A stretch of 64,000 bases of DNA from Blepharisma japonicum (taxonomy: Eukaryota; Ciliophora; Heterotrichea; Heterotrichida; Blepharismidae). The notes beneath the pieces were generated by a model that saw only the letters and a program-made list of their open reading frames with translations, had not been told where the DNA came from and ran no database searches. Shown one piece after another: positions 45,130 to 57,859 of the stretch (position 1 is its first letter; each line of letters starts with the position of its first letter). The translations under genes were made by a program, and so were the position numbers. The DNA is taken from NCBI GenBank assembly GCA_949751835.1, contig CATKHK010000051.1, forward strand, positions 248,001 through 312,000. The letters are read 5' to 3'.

Positions 45130-47223
45130 TTATAACTGCCTACAAATAAGACTTTTCATCGATCTTATTTGAGAAGCAATAATTCGCTTATCAACTTCTT
45201 GAATATTAAATTCCTCAAGTGTCTTAAAAAATAGTTCAGTATATGTATCAAATTCTGTTTCATTGATTCCCATATTATGATGGACAGCTCTGATTTTTCT
45301 TCTTAAATCCATCCCAACATTTCCACTAAAAACCTTGAAAATTCCTGTATGGATTCTTTCAAAATCTTTAAGTTTTGAGTCCTTAAAATATTTTCCAAGA
45401 GCGTCACAGCATAATATTTTATTATATAACGACAAAATAAATTCATCTCAAAACTGATTGCCGCCATATTTCTGAACTAAATCTTTTATCCCTGCTTTCG
45501 ACATTTGGATTTTTGAAACAATTTCATCAAAGTGATCCACTGTTTCACAAAGTGTTTTATTAGAGCATACATATTGTTGATCAGCTCACAATGAATCTAT
45601 TGATTTATTAGTTCTTCTTCTTTTCCCTGCACGGATTTGATATGGTGGGGTATTTTTCACATCATTACATGATTGTGAAAAATTGTTGTTACTGAAAGGG
45701 TAACTGTGAAAACCTTCATTAGGAGGGTTAAATGAAAAATTTGGTTTTTTATTTGAAATTATTTTGTTGACTTTTTCGTACAAGTTGTTATATCTTTCAA
45801 CTAGATCTTTTTCATTACATATGTTTTGGGGAGCTAAGCAAGGTTTTGTTCTTATTTTAAATGGGAGAATTTCTTCTTTTTTTAATTCTTCAGGTCCGTT
45901 ATCGCTTTCTTTTTCTCTTCTTTCAGTTTCTTCTGATTTTTTATTAGATGATTCATCAACTGATCTCGCTCGTCTTGATTTTACAATTTTGGTTGTTTGC
46001 TTTCTTATGATATTGGCCTCAATAGGAAGCTTATAATCAATGAAATATTCTTTGCAGTCCAATAAAAACCAGTTTTTACTTTGATCTTGTATAAAGTCTA
46101 ATACAATCCCTCCAAGGGCTTGCTGGCAAAATAAGTTGGTGTTTAAAAAATTTACGATTTCCTCAGTCATTTTTTCAATTGAGGCAATTTTTGTGTTACT
46201 TTCAACAGCATAACAGCTGTCAGGTTCTTTTGTATTAACAAGGAATTCTCGGCCTTTGGCTTTGCTGAGAATTTTTTTGTCAGTTAGGGGAGAATTGTCT
46301 TGGGGATTAAAATTTTCTTCTGCTAAAAAAGATGCAGAGCATGAAATGCTGGTTGACTCTTTTGTTTCCTGGGTTGTTTTGGATAAATCAGCACTGGAAT
46401 TTGTAAATTTCTGCTTAAGTGTATCAGTGACTCTTGATTTCAGCTTATAAGGGTTATTCACTGACTGGGAAAGTGGTTGCATCATATTCATGTATTTAAA
46501 ATCGCATAAATTCGAATACGATTTGTTCCTTTTCATTGATTTTTTTTTATTTTTCTGTAATGCCTTTACAGATCTTGCACGGACTTTGGAGCGATTCACA
46601 ATTGTATAATATTTTGCTTTTGCACATTTTTTTCACACAATTCTTGTTATAGACAAAGGATTACATTTGCAATGAATAAAGCATTGCAAAAATGAATTAT
46701 TTTCTTTTATTTTCCATATTTCTTTAGCATCTTCTACTGAAAACAAAGGCGAAACGTCTTTTTCTGCTGATTTATAACAAATTGATGGGTAGCAAGGATC
46801 CGTTTTCTTTAAGAGGCACTCAAAAAACTTATTTTCTATATTTTGGTTTGACTGCGTTTCAAGATAACCTTCGCTTTTTGTTCGCAATAAAACAGGAAAA
46901 GAAGAGTCATCTATTCTCAAAAGTGTTATTGGGACATTGATATTAAGCTTTACTTTGTTAGAATACTTAGCAAAAAGCTGGAAAATATTAAATCTGTTGC
47001 ATTGTGATGATTTCGGAAACAAATTATTTAATTTGTGTACATATGTATTTTGGGCATTATCTTGAAAAATGTTATGATTTGGCTGAATAGCTTTAAATAA
47101 CCCATTCTGTAGAGATGTATTAATTAGAGACCTGATATCTTGCCTGAAATTAATAATCTCATTTCTAGCCTGTGCATTTTGATGAATATCTTTTAAATGT
47201 TCTAATATTTTTGGGATATCCAT
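45130..47223 (-). CDS. Truncated-globin-domain protein, array copy 8
   Basis: 697 residues, the longest copy, start M-D-I-P-K-I-L-E-H-L-K. M1: N-I-N-V-P-I-T-L-L-R-I; M2: I-V-W-K-K-C-A-K-A-K-Y-Y; M3: K-N-W-F-L-L-D-C-K-E-Y. A basic/acidic linker (K-S-R-R-A-R-S-V then E-E-T-E-R-R-E-K-E-S) is the main extra length. Globin part: L-S-L-Y-N-K-I, long-form K-L-K-D-F-E-R-I, A-V-H-H with His ~648, tail S-L-I-C-R-Q-L. Three UGA codons (45586, about 45448, 46633). Confidence 0.82.
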
Positions 47224-47565
47224 TTATGTTCTAATTATAGCTTAAATACATTCCACCTCTTCTGATATAAAAAAATAAAAATTAGCATTTAGAAGATTGA
47301 AATGATTATCTTCAAATATAATATATATATAAATTATCCACGACGAGTGATTAGTCCTTCTCCTGACTGATGATCTTATAAATATCCAGTTGTGGTTTTT
47401 GCATATGGAGTTGTCCAAGTGTCAGGATAGCCTTGATAAGTCACCTTGAAGGATTCCACCAGCAGCTAACGCTAAGGAACTCATGATACCAAGATATGGG
47501 ACTTTAAATCCAATAATTAATTAATCTAATTCCTATATAATTAAATTATTAAATGAAGATGAAAA
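47224..47565. other. Spacer between array copies 8 and 9, with a G+C-richer relic
   Basis: Holds the coding-like fragment at 47334-47468; otherwise AT-rich. Confidence 0.5.
47334..47468 (-). pseudogene. Unidentified protein relic
   Basis: The minus strand reads V-E-S-F-K-V-T-Y-Q-G-Y-P-D-T-W-T-T-P-Y-A, then an internal UAA, then D-H-Q-S-G-E-G-L-I-T-R-R-G. The segment is less AT-rich than its surroundings and looks like coding sequence from a gene unrelated to the array. I do not recognise the protein. In-frame UAG/UAA on the 5' side show it is not an intact gene. Confidence 0.35.
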
Positions 47566-49620
47566 TTAGATAAGTCTGCTGCTATTTTTCCCTCTACAAA
47601 TCAGTCATTTCATAGACTTGATTTGAGTCATTATTATATGTCTGTCTTCTTCTTTTATACCGTGCTCACACAGAGTGCTTTCAAAAATCTCAGTGTACAT
47701 ATTAAATTCTTTTTCAGTTATTCCCATAGATTCATGGGTTATTTTTATTCGCCTTCTGAAATCAAGGGTTGCGCATCCGTTAAATAATTTAAACATCCCG
47801 TTAAATATTGTCTGCAAGTTATAATGCTGGAAAAATTTTGTCAATGGGCCACATACTGTGATTTTTTTATATAATGAAGATATAAAATGGCTTCAAAACA
47901 CATCTCCTCCATAAGACTGAACTAAATTTCTGCTTTTGACTTTTAAAAGCTCAGTGTTCATATTCATTTCGTCAATTTTATCGATTACCTCTGTAAAGCA
48001 TTTATTGATGTGGTCATTATATTTGTCATCCCATAATGAATTTGAAGTATTATGGGTTAAAACAGGTAATTCTTGTTCAGTCTTTTCTTCTTCTATTAAA
48101 TTATTATCAGGGATTTCAGAAATAGACTCACTTTTAGGATTATGTCTGGCTTGATAGGCTTTGATACTTTGCTCCTCTACATCAGCAAATCTTGCAATTG
48201 GCGACGGCTTTAAGTTGACAGCATGGTCTATTTTTTGAGAAGCTATATTCCATCTTTCAAAAAAATCAGATTCAGGCGATTTATGAGAATAGCTTGAAGG
48301 AGAATTTAAATTAAATGGGCATTTTTGCATATTACTTGGAGTTAAACTCATACGTAAAGGCCTATTTAAATCATTTTGTGGAGAATTGATCAAGTAAGGA
48401 TTTTGTGTATCAGGGATGCTATTAATTTGTATATTCAAGTTAAAATTTCTTCCTGGATCTTTAGATTTCACTAATTCCATATATGAAATTGACCTCCTCT
48501 GAGTAGATTTCATGGCTAAATCCCCTCTTTTTGCAGCTTTCAATTCAGGAAGCATTTTTTGTTGCAAAATAATTTCTTTGCAATCCAAAAATATCCATTT
48601 TTTATCTTTGTCACATATAAAATCAAGCAGCATTTCACTAAGCTCTCCATTTCTATACATATTATCACATAAAAATTTCGTCACTTTATTAACCATAATT
48701 TCTACCTCGGCGACCTTCATTGTATCCTCAATAACAGTTACACTATTTATTTCTCTAGGATTTACAATAGGATTATTTGCATTACTAGCAACACTAATAA
48801 TAGACGATTCTTCACATATACTTTTTTCTTCATAAAAAGTTGGGTGTGTTAAAGATTTTTGGGAATCAAAATGCTCGCTTTTTGTTTTTTGCTTTTCTAA
48901 GGCTTCTTTTACTTTGAAAGGGTTGTTAATTGATTTTGATGTTCTGAAAATCATGTCTGTGTATTTAAATTTGCCTCCCATAGTTAGGCTTCTTTTTTTT
49001 GTGGTTGCTAAAGCCATTGGGTGAGGTTTTTTGACGGTCATTTCTCTTTGTTTGAAACTATATTTTACTCTGTTTGAAATGAGGAAAAATTTGCTTTTCA
49101 ATCCAACTCGCCAATGAACACGAATAATTGAGGATGGTTTAGACCTGGATTGAATAAAATGCTGGCTTCGGGCTGTGGTGTCATTATTTGAATTTCAAAG
49201 AGATTCAGCGCTTTCTCTAGAATAGAGAAAAATAGTTTCGTTGCCTAAAGTTTTGTAGCAGTATACTGGGCTTTCGTTATCATTTTTTGTATTAATTATA
49301 TTAAAAAATTCAGTCTCTGAACAAGCTTTAGAAGTTATAACACCATATTTATTGTTTTGAAGCAAATAAGGCTGCCCAGTCGTACTTAGTCTTATTAGAG
49401 TTATAGGAATATTGACACATAAATTATTTGATTTAGCATATGTTGCAAAAATTCTGTAAGGATCGAATTGCTGGCCATTATACAGTTTTGGGAGAGAATT
49501 AAATTCCCTTCGGTTTGTAAAATAGTCATTTACTTTTTGTTGTGGGGTTGGAGTTGCATTGGTGGGGATTTCAATTGAGGTGCTTCCAAGTGAATCGATT
49601 ACAATTCCGGTTTCTTCCAT
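47566..49620 (-). CDS. Truncated-globin-domain protein, array copy 9
   Basis: 684 residues, start M-E-E-T-G-I-V-I-D. A UGA at 47605 falls in M-K-W-L-I-C-R, so the protein runs 13 residues further to UAA at 47566; a standard-code reading would drop the conserved tail. M1: N-I-P-I-T-L-I-R-L; M2: V-H-W-R-V-G-L-K-S-K-F-F; M3: K-W-I-F-L-D-C-K-E. Globin part: S-S-L-Y-K-K-I, short-form N-L-Q-T-I-F-N-G, I-T-H-E with His ~629. Confidence 0.82.
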
Positions 49621-50069
49621 GTAATAATTATAATTTTTTAATCTTTAAAATTATTAAAATTATAGTCTGTAAATGAGAGTGATTTTTATTATGCAATTTA
49701 TGAATATATCTATCAGTAATATAGAAACAAAATATGCCAGGAATAGCCACAAAAATATTAAATAAGTAATGAGAAATTATAAAAAGAAAAATTTATTGTG
49801 TTTTAAATGCGAAGGATTATTAGAGAAAGCATAGCAATATATTAATAAAATCTTTTATGCTTAAGAAAAATATTTCAAAATTTACAAGGTCGTTTGAGCT
49901 GCTACATTTTGAATTATTTATAAAAAAGTCATTGATCTATTTTGAAACTTATAAATGGCTTTATAATAATTTTTATAATTTTTAAATCCATTTAACCCTC
50001 TTAAACTTTATAATTTTTTACTAATTTACTATCAAATGCTAAATTAAACTCAGTTTATTTTAGAACAAT
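49621..50069. other. Spacer between array copies 9 and 10
   Basis: AT-rich; no feature recognised. Confidence 0.5.
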
Positions 50070-52031
50070 TTATGGGAAAGATTGTCTACAAATTAAGCAT
50101 TTCATAGACTTAATTTGATTCATAATTGATTGTCTATCTTCTGACTCGATTTTGAATGCTTTTAAAGTATCCTCAAATATAGTGGTATACAAGAAAAAAT
50201 CTTTTTCTGAGATTCCCATAAATTCGTGGGCTGCTTTGATTTTTCTACGGAATTCCAATGTGGCACATCCGTTGAACAATTTTAGCATCCCGCCAATAAT
50301 CATTACAAAATTAGTATTTTTGAAGTATTTTTTAAGAGACTCATGGGACATCACTTGATCATACAGCTGGTTTATAAATCGATACCAAAACTCATCGCCT
50401 CCATATTTCTTTACTAAATTCCTTCTTTTTATTCTCAAAAGTTCTGTATTCATATTCATTTCATCAATTTTCCCAATAATATCTAAAAAGCATCGATTAA
50501 TATATTCATTTGATTTATCATTCCACAAAGAATTAGCTTCAGAAGATTTATAAGGGCATTGACTTTTGGAAGTTTCAGAACACTCTTGGTCGCTTTCATT
50601 AGTCTCTACGTTCTGATTTGTAGTATAAAACCTGTTTTGATAAGCTTTTATACTCTGCTCCTTTAAGTTCATTGTTCTTACATTTTGTGGCTGTAGTTTA
50701 ATAATATTGTCTAATTTTTGGTTAACTTTGTTAAATCTTTCCATAAATTCGTTTTCTATTACATTGTGAGATCGCTGATACAGCTTAGGACTTTCTGAAG
50801 CGGATTTTCACTTATCTTCGTCAGTTGTTTCTCTTTGATCATCTACTGGTATATCATTACTTAACATTGGCTCAGGATTCATAATTTTTTGGGTTCCTCC
50901 AAAAGACATTGTTCTTCTTTTTGACAGTGGCTCCAACTCACTTCTTTTTTTAATCAAAGAGTCTGACGGTGACCTGCTGAAGGCTGAGTATTCTCTGCAA
51001 TCCAAAAACACCCATTTTTTCCTTCTATCCTGAATAAAATCAATAATAATTTCTTTCAACTCCGAGCCTTTAAAGAAATTTCCATTAAGAAATGCAATTA
51101 TTTGCTGGACCATACTTTCGATCTCTATAACTTTTGTGCTTTCTTCGATTACGAAAAAACTGTCAGGGGCCTTTGTATTAACTATAGGGTTTGAGCCATC
51201 CTCATTAGATGGAAAGTTATCTAAGCCTTTAGGGCTTTCTAAAAGTGCTAAAAATCTGTTCTCATTAGTATCTATGTTCGACATTCTTGAGAATTTCTTT
51301 TTTTTGGCTGTTTTTGAAAGTGGATTTGTATTAAAAGGGTTATTAATGGACTTTGACGTTTTTGATATCAAATCTGACCATTTAAAGTCTCCAACAATAG
51401 TCATGCTTCGTTTTTTCTTATTAGCGGCTGGTGTTTGCGATTTTTTCATATTAGCGCTTGAGTTACATTTAGGGTTTTCCCTATTTATTATAGCAAAATG
51501 TTGGCTTTTTGACCCGATTTTCCAATAAACACGAGTAATCGCAGCATTTTTCGTCTGGCAAGCAGTAAAATGCTGCATCATACATACAGGTTCAGTCGAT
51601 TGTCTCCAGACCTCTTCAGCACTTTCTTTTGAATGCAGAAAAACAGTATCTGTATTAGGGATTTTATAGCAATATAAAGGAATATCCTGTGAGATCTTCT
51701 CAGGGCTTAATAAAAAGAATTCTTGGTCGAGGCATAGCCGAGACATAACTGTCCCATTTTTATTGCTTTGTACAAGGAAAGGGTAATTAGAGTCTTCAAT
51801 ACGGATTAATGTTGTGGGGACGTTGATGTTTAAAAGGTTACTATTGGCATAGACTGCTAACAGCTTAAATAAACTAAGCTGTTGGCTGTTTAAGATTTTT
51901 GGTAATACAACATGAGGTCTTTTCATTGGGCTGTATTCAAGATGCTTTATGCTGGCATCGATTGATAATCTCATTGATCTTCGGGATAAAGATGACTCGC
52001 TTACAGATGCCATAAGTTTCGTATCTCCCAT
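50070..52031 (-). CDS. Truncated-globin-domain protein, array copy 10
   Basis: 653 residues, start M-G-D-T-K-L-M. It has a single UGA (50808), so most conserved Trp are UGG: E-V-W-R-Q-S, Y-W-K-I-G, F-K-W-S-D, K-W-V-F-L-D-C-R-E-Y, L-W-N-D-K and E-F-W-Y-R. This copy therefore serves as an internal proof that the UGA of its sisters is Trp. Globin part: N-Q-L-Y-D-Q-V, short-form N-F-V-M-I-I-G-G, A-A-H-E with His ~602, tail K-C-L-I-C-R-Q-S-F-P. Confidence 0.85.
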
Positions 52032-52436
52032 TTCGAATTTATTTTAAGGTTTTAATTAGCTTTCAATAACCATTTATTGTTAAACTGAATTACAATTAAT
52101 AGATAATTATTAAGGTAAATTTATTTGATATTATCATATATTGTATATTTTTGAAAATTATATTATTTATGGGTTATGCATACTCTTGAAACTTTTTAGG
52201 TCACTAAAAACAAGAATTTACTTAAATTGAAATGGTGAATTTAATAATATGTAAAATTATGATATCAAGTTTGGAGAATTATATAGACTGACTTACCAAT
52301 ATACTAAAATTAGCTATTTTATCAATCAGACTATATTTTTCATGTCTTTAGATAATAAGTTTTAGGCTTTGGCTTATAAATTAATTTCTAAAAGAAATCT
52401 ATAATAAAAATCTTATATCAAAAATAATAATTTACT
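52032..52436. other. Spacer between array copies 10 and 11
   Basis: AT-rich; no feature recognised. Confidence 0.5.
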
Positions 52437-54374
52437 TTATGAATTCCCTGCATGAAACTGGCATATCAAGCATCTCATCGACCTGATCTGCGCCATTATC
52501 ACTCTTTTATCCCCTTCTTCAATTTTGAACTCATTCAATGTACTTTCAAAAAAATCCGAATACACGTTAAACTCCTTTTCACTAATCCCCATATTTTGAT
52601 GTGCTGCCTTTATTCTTCTCCTAAACTCCAGCGTGGCACACCCATTAAAAACCTTAAACATTCCTACAATTATCATATCCAAGTTTCTCCCATTGAAAAA
52701 AGTATGGAGATTTGACTCTTTCGACATTATTTTTTTATATAAAGACCGTATAAATTGATTCCAAAAATCATCGCCACCATATTTTCCTACCAAATTTTGA
52801 TGCTTTACCTTAAGAAGCTCAGTATTCATATTCATTTCGTCAATTCTGCCTATGACGTCTGCGAAGCATTTATGGATGTGGAGGTTGTCGTCGTTTTTTC
52901 ATAAAGAATTTGAAGTAGGCTGAGGGGTGTTGGAGACTAAAGGATTTATGATATGCTCTGCTTCTAGGTTTGGGGTGGCTGGCTCTATTATTGTACCTTG
53001 TCTTGCATAATACCTTGCTTGGTAAGATTTGATGCTTTGCTCTTTGTCATCTTTTATATAGGAAGGTTTTAAGTTTACAATTTTTCCTAATTTTTCGTTA
53101 ACTTTGTGTCACCTATCAAATAAATCTTGCTCGTTGTTGCTTGCAGGGTTAGGAGCAGGGATCGGAGATGATCGAATCATAAAAGCGCAAGGATGGCTGT
53201 GCTCAGAATGGGCTAAGACTAGTGGACTAACCTTGGTTTCTGGTCTTAAAATACTTTTCAGTATGTTTATATCGCCATTAGAGTTTGTTCGCCTCTTAAT
53301 TTTCGATTTCTTGCCATTTTCACATGGAGTTTTACTTCTCCCTGCAGAAACTTCTTTGCAATCAAGCAAAACTCATTTCTGTTGTCTACAAAGAATAAAA
53401 TCCAAAATAATCCCATTTACCTCTTCTTCTTTATATACATTTGAATTTAAAAATAAAATCACTTGGTCTATGAGCATATCTAGCTCAGCTCCTTTGGTAG
53501 AGTCTTCCAAAACTAGTATATTTTCTGGTATTTTAGGATTTACAATCAAATTATTTTGATCGTGCAAATGAAAATCTTTGAGGTCTGAGTGCCTTTCTTC
53601 TTGAATTTTAGTTGCCGTCATTAATCTATCAGATCTTGTTTTTTCTCTTCTTAGAGTTCTAGAAGGCATCGCAATTTTAAATGGATTATTAATCGATCTC
53701 GATGTCTGATGTAGCATATCTGTATATTTAAAGTCTCCTAATAAACTTAAGCTTTTTTTCCTTTGATACAAGCTAGGTGTGGCAGGGGCCTTTTTAGGGC
53801 TTTCACTCATACTATTGGCAATATGAATTCTATTTATTATTGTAAAATATTTTGATTTCATCCCTGATCTTCATAAAACCCTTATTATCGATCTCGGATT
53901 TGACTGGCACTCTACAAAATTTTGCATCATAGCTGTTGGATCCTTAGCAGAATTTCAAAAATTTTCTGCATTCTCTTTAGAGTTAAACATAATGCTATCT
54001 TTATTAGGAGATTTATACAAATAACCACGCCCTTCACAATTTTTGGTCTTATATTTGAAAATAAAAAAATCATTGTCTTTGCATTGTCTTGAACAAAGAA
54101 TTCCATTATTTTTTGTTCTTAATAAATAAGGAACTGGCAATTCTTCTGATTTTATAAGTGTAGTAGGCAAATTAATGTTAAATTCTCCTGAATTTGCGTA
54201 TAATGCAAAGAGAGTAAAAATATTGATGGGCTTACCATTTGTAAGCTTTGGGAGCATGTTGAAATTTCTGGTAGCATGGTCTCCTGGGTTTTGATGAATA
54301 TTTGTGGAACTTCTTAGCGAGGTTCTACTGATTGGAGTTGTGGTTAGCTCTGAACAGAGTTTAAGTTCTTCCAT
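52437..54374 (-). CDS. Truncated-globin-domain protein, array copy 11
   Basis: 645 residues, the shortest copy, start M-E-E-L-K-L-C. M1: N-I-N-L-P-T-T-L-I-K; M2: Y-T-D-M-L-H-Q-T-S-R-S-I-N-N-P-F; M3: K-W-V-L-L-D-C-K-E-V. Globin part: R-S-L-Y-K-K-I, short-form N-L-D-M-I-I-V-G, A-A-H-Q with His ~592, tail R-C-L-I-C-Q plus seven residues. UGA-Trp at 53109, 53373, 53955 and near 52900. Closest in M1 to copy 12 (E-L-P-x-P-Y-L-L-R-T-K-N-N-G). Confidence 0.82.
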
Positions 54375-54776
54375 CTATATTGGGTGATAAAATATTTGTA
54401 TCAAAAAACATGGCTACAATTCTTAATAAATCTATTCAGTATTTTTATAAAACTCTCTATTTATTATGGGATTTTTTGGTCCTTGTCTAAATATAGATTA
54501 TATTAAGCATCTATATTATTAATGGTAAAGATTTGATCAACTGTATAAATGTTTTTGCAGGCCAATAATTCATAGAAATTAATATTGTATCTTATAATAT
54601 TTTATTACAATTTTCCTATCTCCTTCAAATATTTCCATAAAAATTCAAAATCCAGCTACTTTTCTATATTATCAGTATTATTATAAACATTTTTTTATGA
54701 TCCATTTAACCTCAAAATCCTCAATAATTTTCCAAAAACCTTTAACTTCCATGAATTAAATTTATACATAATCTAT
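54375..54776. other. Spacer between array copies 11 and 12
   Basis: AT-rich; no feature recognised. Confidence 0.5.
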
Positions 54777-56738
54777 TTAAATTACTGTATGTCTGCAAAT
54801 TAAACATTTCATCGACCTAATCTGTGACATAATTATCTGCTTATCCCTCTCATCAACCTCAAATTCATCAAGAGCATCTTCAAATATCTTTACATACAAT
54901 AAAAAATTATTTTCACTAATCCCTAACGACGTATGAGAAGACCTGACATTTCTCCTGAACTCCAATGTGGCGCATCCATTAAAAATTTTAAACATCCCGT
55001 CTACTATCATTTTCATATTTGGGCATTTAAAATAGCTTTTCAATGACTCATAAGTTAGCACTTTTTGGTATAAAGACCCTATAAATCGATTTCAAAACTC
55101 ATCTCCGCCGTATTTGCCGACAAGATTGTGACTTTTTACCTTTAAAAGCTCAGTGTTCATCTTCATTTCGTCTAAATGATTGATTCCGTCTGATATAAGC
55201 TTTCTAGTGTGGTCAAGAATTTTGTCGTTAAATACAGCATTTGTGGTGGACTCTTGTTTGGTGATAGATGGGGTTTCAGCTGTTGAAGGTTCTGTTTTTG
55301 GCTGGGAGGAGTTAAATGAGTAATTTTCAAGCTGGTATCTGTTTTGATAAGCCTTGATGCTTTGCTCTTTTAAATTGACATCTTTTAAGTAGCTCATAGG
55401 ATTTAGGCTTGCTATTTGTTCTAGTTTCTCATTGACTTTGCTACATCTTTCGAATAATTCTTTTTCTGAGCAGTTTATTTTGGCTTGAGTAAGTTTATTG
55501 CGAGTAGTCCGAATTCGGAATGGGAGTTTAATTTTATCATCAACGACGGAATGGCGCTTTTCTTGCTCGATGAAATCAATTTCTGAACTCATAGGAGAAT
55601 CTGGCTTACTTTGATATAGTTTTAATGTGACAGAAGACTTGCTCCTTCGCTTCGGAGGCAATTTTACATCATTTTTTGAAAAATCAGAGATTTCTGCAGG
55701 CAGTTTACTATTTAAACTAATTTCTTTACAATTGAGAAATACTCATTTATTTTCTTTATCATTTAAAAATTCAAAAATAGCTCCTTTCAGCTCTTCTTCT
55801 TTAAAAACGTGTGCATTTAAAAAATATACGATTTCGTTGATCATTAATTCTATTTCAGTGACTTTATTTTTGCTTTCGATAACAATAAAGCCTTCTGGAT
55901 CATTTATATTGATAATTTGGTTTTTCTTTTTAAGCATTGCTGCTGATGAGTCTTCTGATCTTGATTTTTTAGGTAATTGTGCTTCATCTATATTTGTTTC
56001 TGACAATGAAACTTTCGGTCTTTCTTTTAGGTTCGATTTCGGTAGAGGATTTACTTTGAAAGGATTATTTATAGATTTCGAAGTCCTAGAAATCATATCA
56101 GTATACCTAAAGTCAATGCTCTGGGACACATTTTTCTTTCTTTTAAAAGATGATGCAGGACAAGTTACTCTTTTTTGAGTATCTCTCAATCTAATTATAG
56201 GCTTGTCACAACTAATTATGTTATAATACTTAGAGGCCATCCCTAGCCTCCATAATACCCTTGTTATAGAAACTGGGTTAGAAATGCATTCTACATGGCA
56301 CTGCATCATCCCTGATAAATCTTTGGAAGACTTCCAAAAATCCTCTGCGCTTGCTTTCGATCGAAAAACAATGCTTTCCCGGAACAAGGACTTGTATAAG
56401 TAAATTTGTGCTTCTGGGTTTTTATTTTTGTGACTGAAAACAAAAAACTCATTGTGGCTGCATGACCGGCAGTGAAGCATACCATTGCTTTTGGTCCTGA
56501 GTAAACAGTGGTTTGGGAGGTCTTCAGACTTAATGAGAGTGGTGGGGATATTTACATTGAAATTTCCAGAGTTGGAGTAGAGGGCAAAGAAGTTATAGAT
56601 ATTGATAGGTTTTCCATTAAATAGCTTTGGGAGGGAGTTGAGGCCTTTTTTAGGAGTTTCTACGAATTTTTGGGGTGTAACCACGTTTGTGGTTTTATGG
56701 GAATTATGATCTGGGCTGGATTTTAGCTCTTCTTGCAT
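54777..56738 (-). CDS. Truncated-globin-domain protein, array copy 12
   Basis: 653 residues from the ATG at 56738 (M-Q-E-E-L-K-S-S). M1: N-V-N-I-P-T-T-L-I-K-S; a C-R-S-C-S pair sits in the segment where relatives have K-P-C. M2: V-L-W-R-L-G-M-A-S-K-Y-Y and Y-T-D-M-I-S-R-T-S-K-S-I-N-N-P-F; M3: K-W-V-F-L-N-C-K-E-I (Asn for Asp). Globin part: G-S-L-Y-Q-K-V, short-form N-M-K-M-I-V-D-G, S-S-H-T with His ~602, tail K-C-L-I-C-R-H-T-V-I. Two UGA codons (55092, 55743). Confidence 0.82.
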
Positions 56739-57477
56739 CAAGCTTTCAGTAAAATTATGTCTAAGCCACGAAAGATGGCTCTAAGATTGGCTTAATAAAG
56801 TTTAATTTATATGTGAAAATTTTATAAAAAAATACGATCAAAGTATGCAATACTGATCGAAAAAATGCAGCAATTGGGAGAATTTATATGTGCTACTTAT
56901 CGGTATTCTGCAATTTTTTTTAGTTTATTATTTGTAAAAAAGATGAATAGGAGATAGTTTTAAAGATCTTAAAAAAGAAACTTTTATTATTAATACCTAA
57001 TAAATAAAAATTATAAGCAAATAGTTATTAATTACTATTGTTTTAGCTATTGACGCTTATATTATTGATAGAAGAATTTCACAAAATTTTTATTGTCAGA
57101 TCTGATATTTACTATCGGTTTATTTATAATAAAGTTCTTATTGCCAATTATAACTTACTTCTTATATAAATTAGATTATAATAGAAGATAGGAAGTATAT
57201 TTCCCAATTTAAGGAACAACAATTCTGAAGTGTTATATATGGATTAGCGTTGCAAAGCTGACTTGAGTTCATGAATCTTCAGTTCCTAAAAGAGATAAAC
57301 TTCTTGATCCAAGCTATTCTGATGGAATTGGTCAGCTTAAGTTGGTGCCTTAAATTTTTTAAGTTGAATGGTTTAAATTTCATAATAATTTCCAAACAAT
57401 TTTTAATTATCAAAAAATATGATTTGAATTTATATAAAGAGTAAATATCAGCCATTTTAATAAGTTTTCTGATTAAA
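56739..57477. other. Spacer between copy 12 and the MGCC gene
   Basis: Mostly AT-rich. Plus-strand 57213-57353 reads a coding-like fragment (W-I-S-V-A-K-L-T-W-V-H-E-S-S-V-P-K-R, then D-P-S-Y-S-D-G-I-G-Q-L) to a UAA, with one UGA-Trp but no start; it may be a relic of another gene. Confidence 0.4.
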
Positions 57478-57783
57478 ATGGGCTGCTGTCATGGGATGTC
57501 TCTTGATAAAAGTGAGCTTTTAATGAACAATAGCACAGACACCATATGTGATAACGCTGCAAAAGCATTAGCTTTTAGCTCAACTGAAACGAAATCAAAA
57601 ATTAATAGCAGCATAGATTGAATTTCAAACCCTTACCATAACTTAAGATTCTCTACTTTTTCAAATCAATCAAGGGTTTCTGACACAGTAAATATTGAAA
57701 TTGTTGATTTGCCACTGCCCAGAGAATCTAGTATAGGAGTTAATCATACCCAATCTGAGAATAAAAATTATTATGTGTCATAA
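57478..57783 (+). CDS. Small MGCC protein, likely N-myristoylated and palmitoylated
   Basis: 101 residues with one UGA-Trp (in S-I-D-W-I-S-N-P). The start M-G-C-C-H-G-M-S gives Gly2 for myristoylation and Cys3/Cys4 for palmitoylation, so membrane anchoring is likely. The rest is Ser/Asn-rich with no domain. It is the only plus-strand gene inside the globin array and is invisible to a standard-code search because UGA splits it into two short pieces. A DHHC enzyme that could acylate it lies at 19715. Function unknown. Confidence 0.6.
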
Positions 57784-57859
57784 TATAAAATTTACCAGTG
57801 CTTATTTTTGTATTTTAAATAAATATTTATAATAAATACACTTAATATATTCAATAAAC

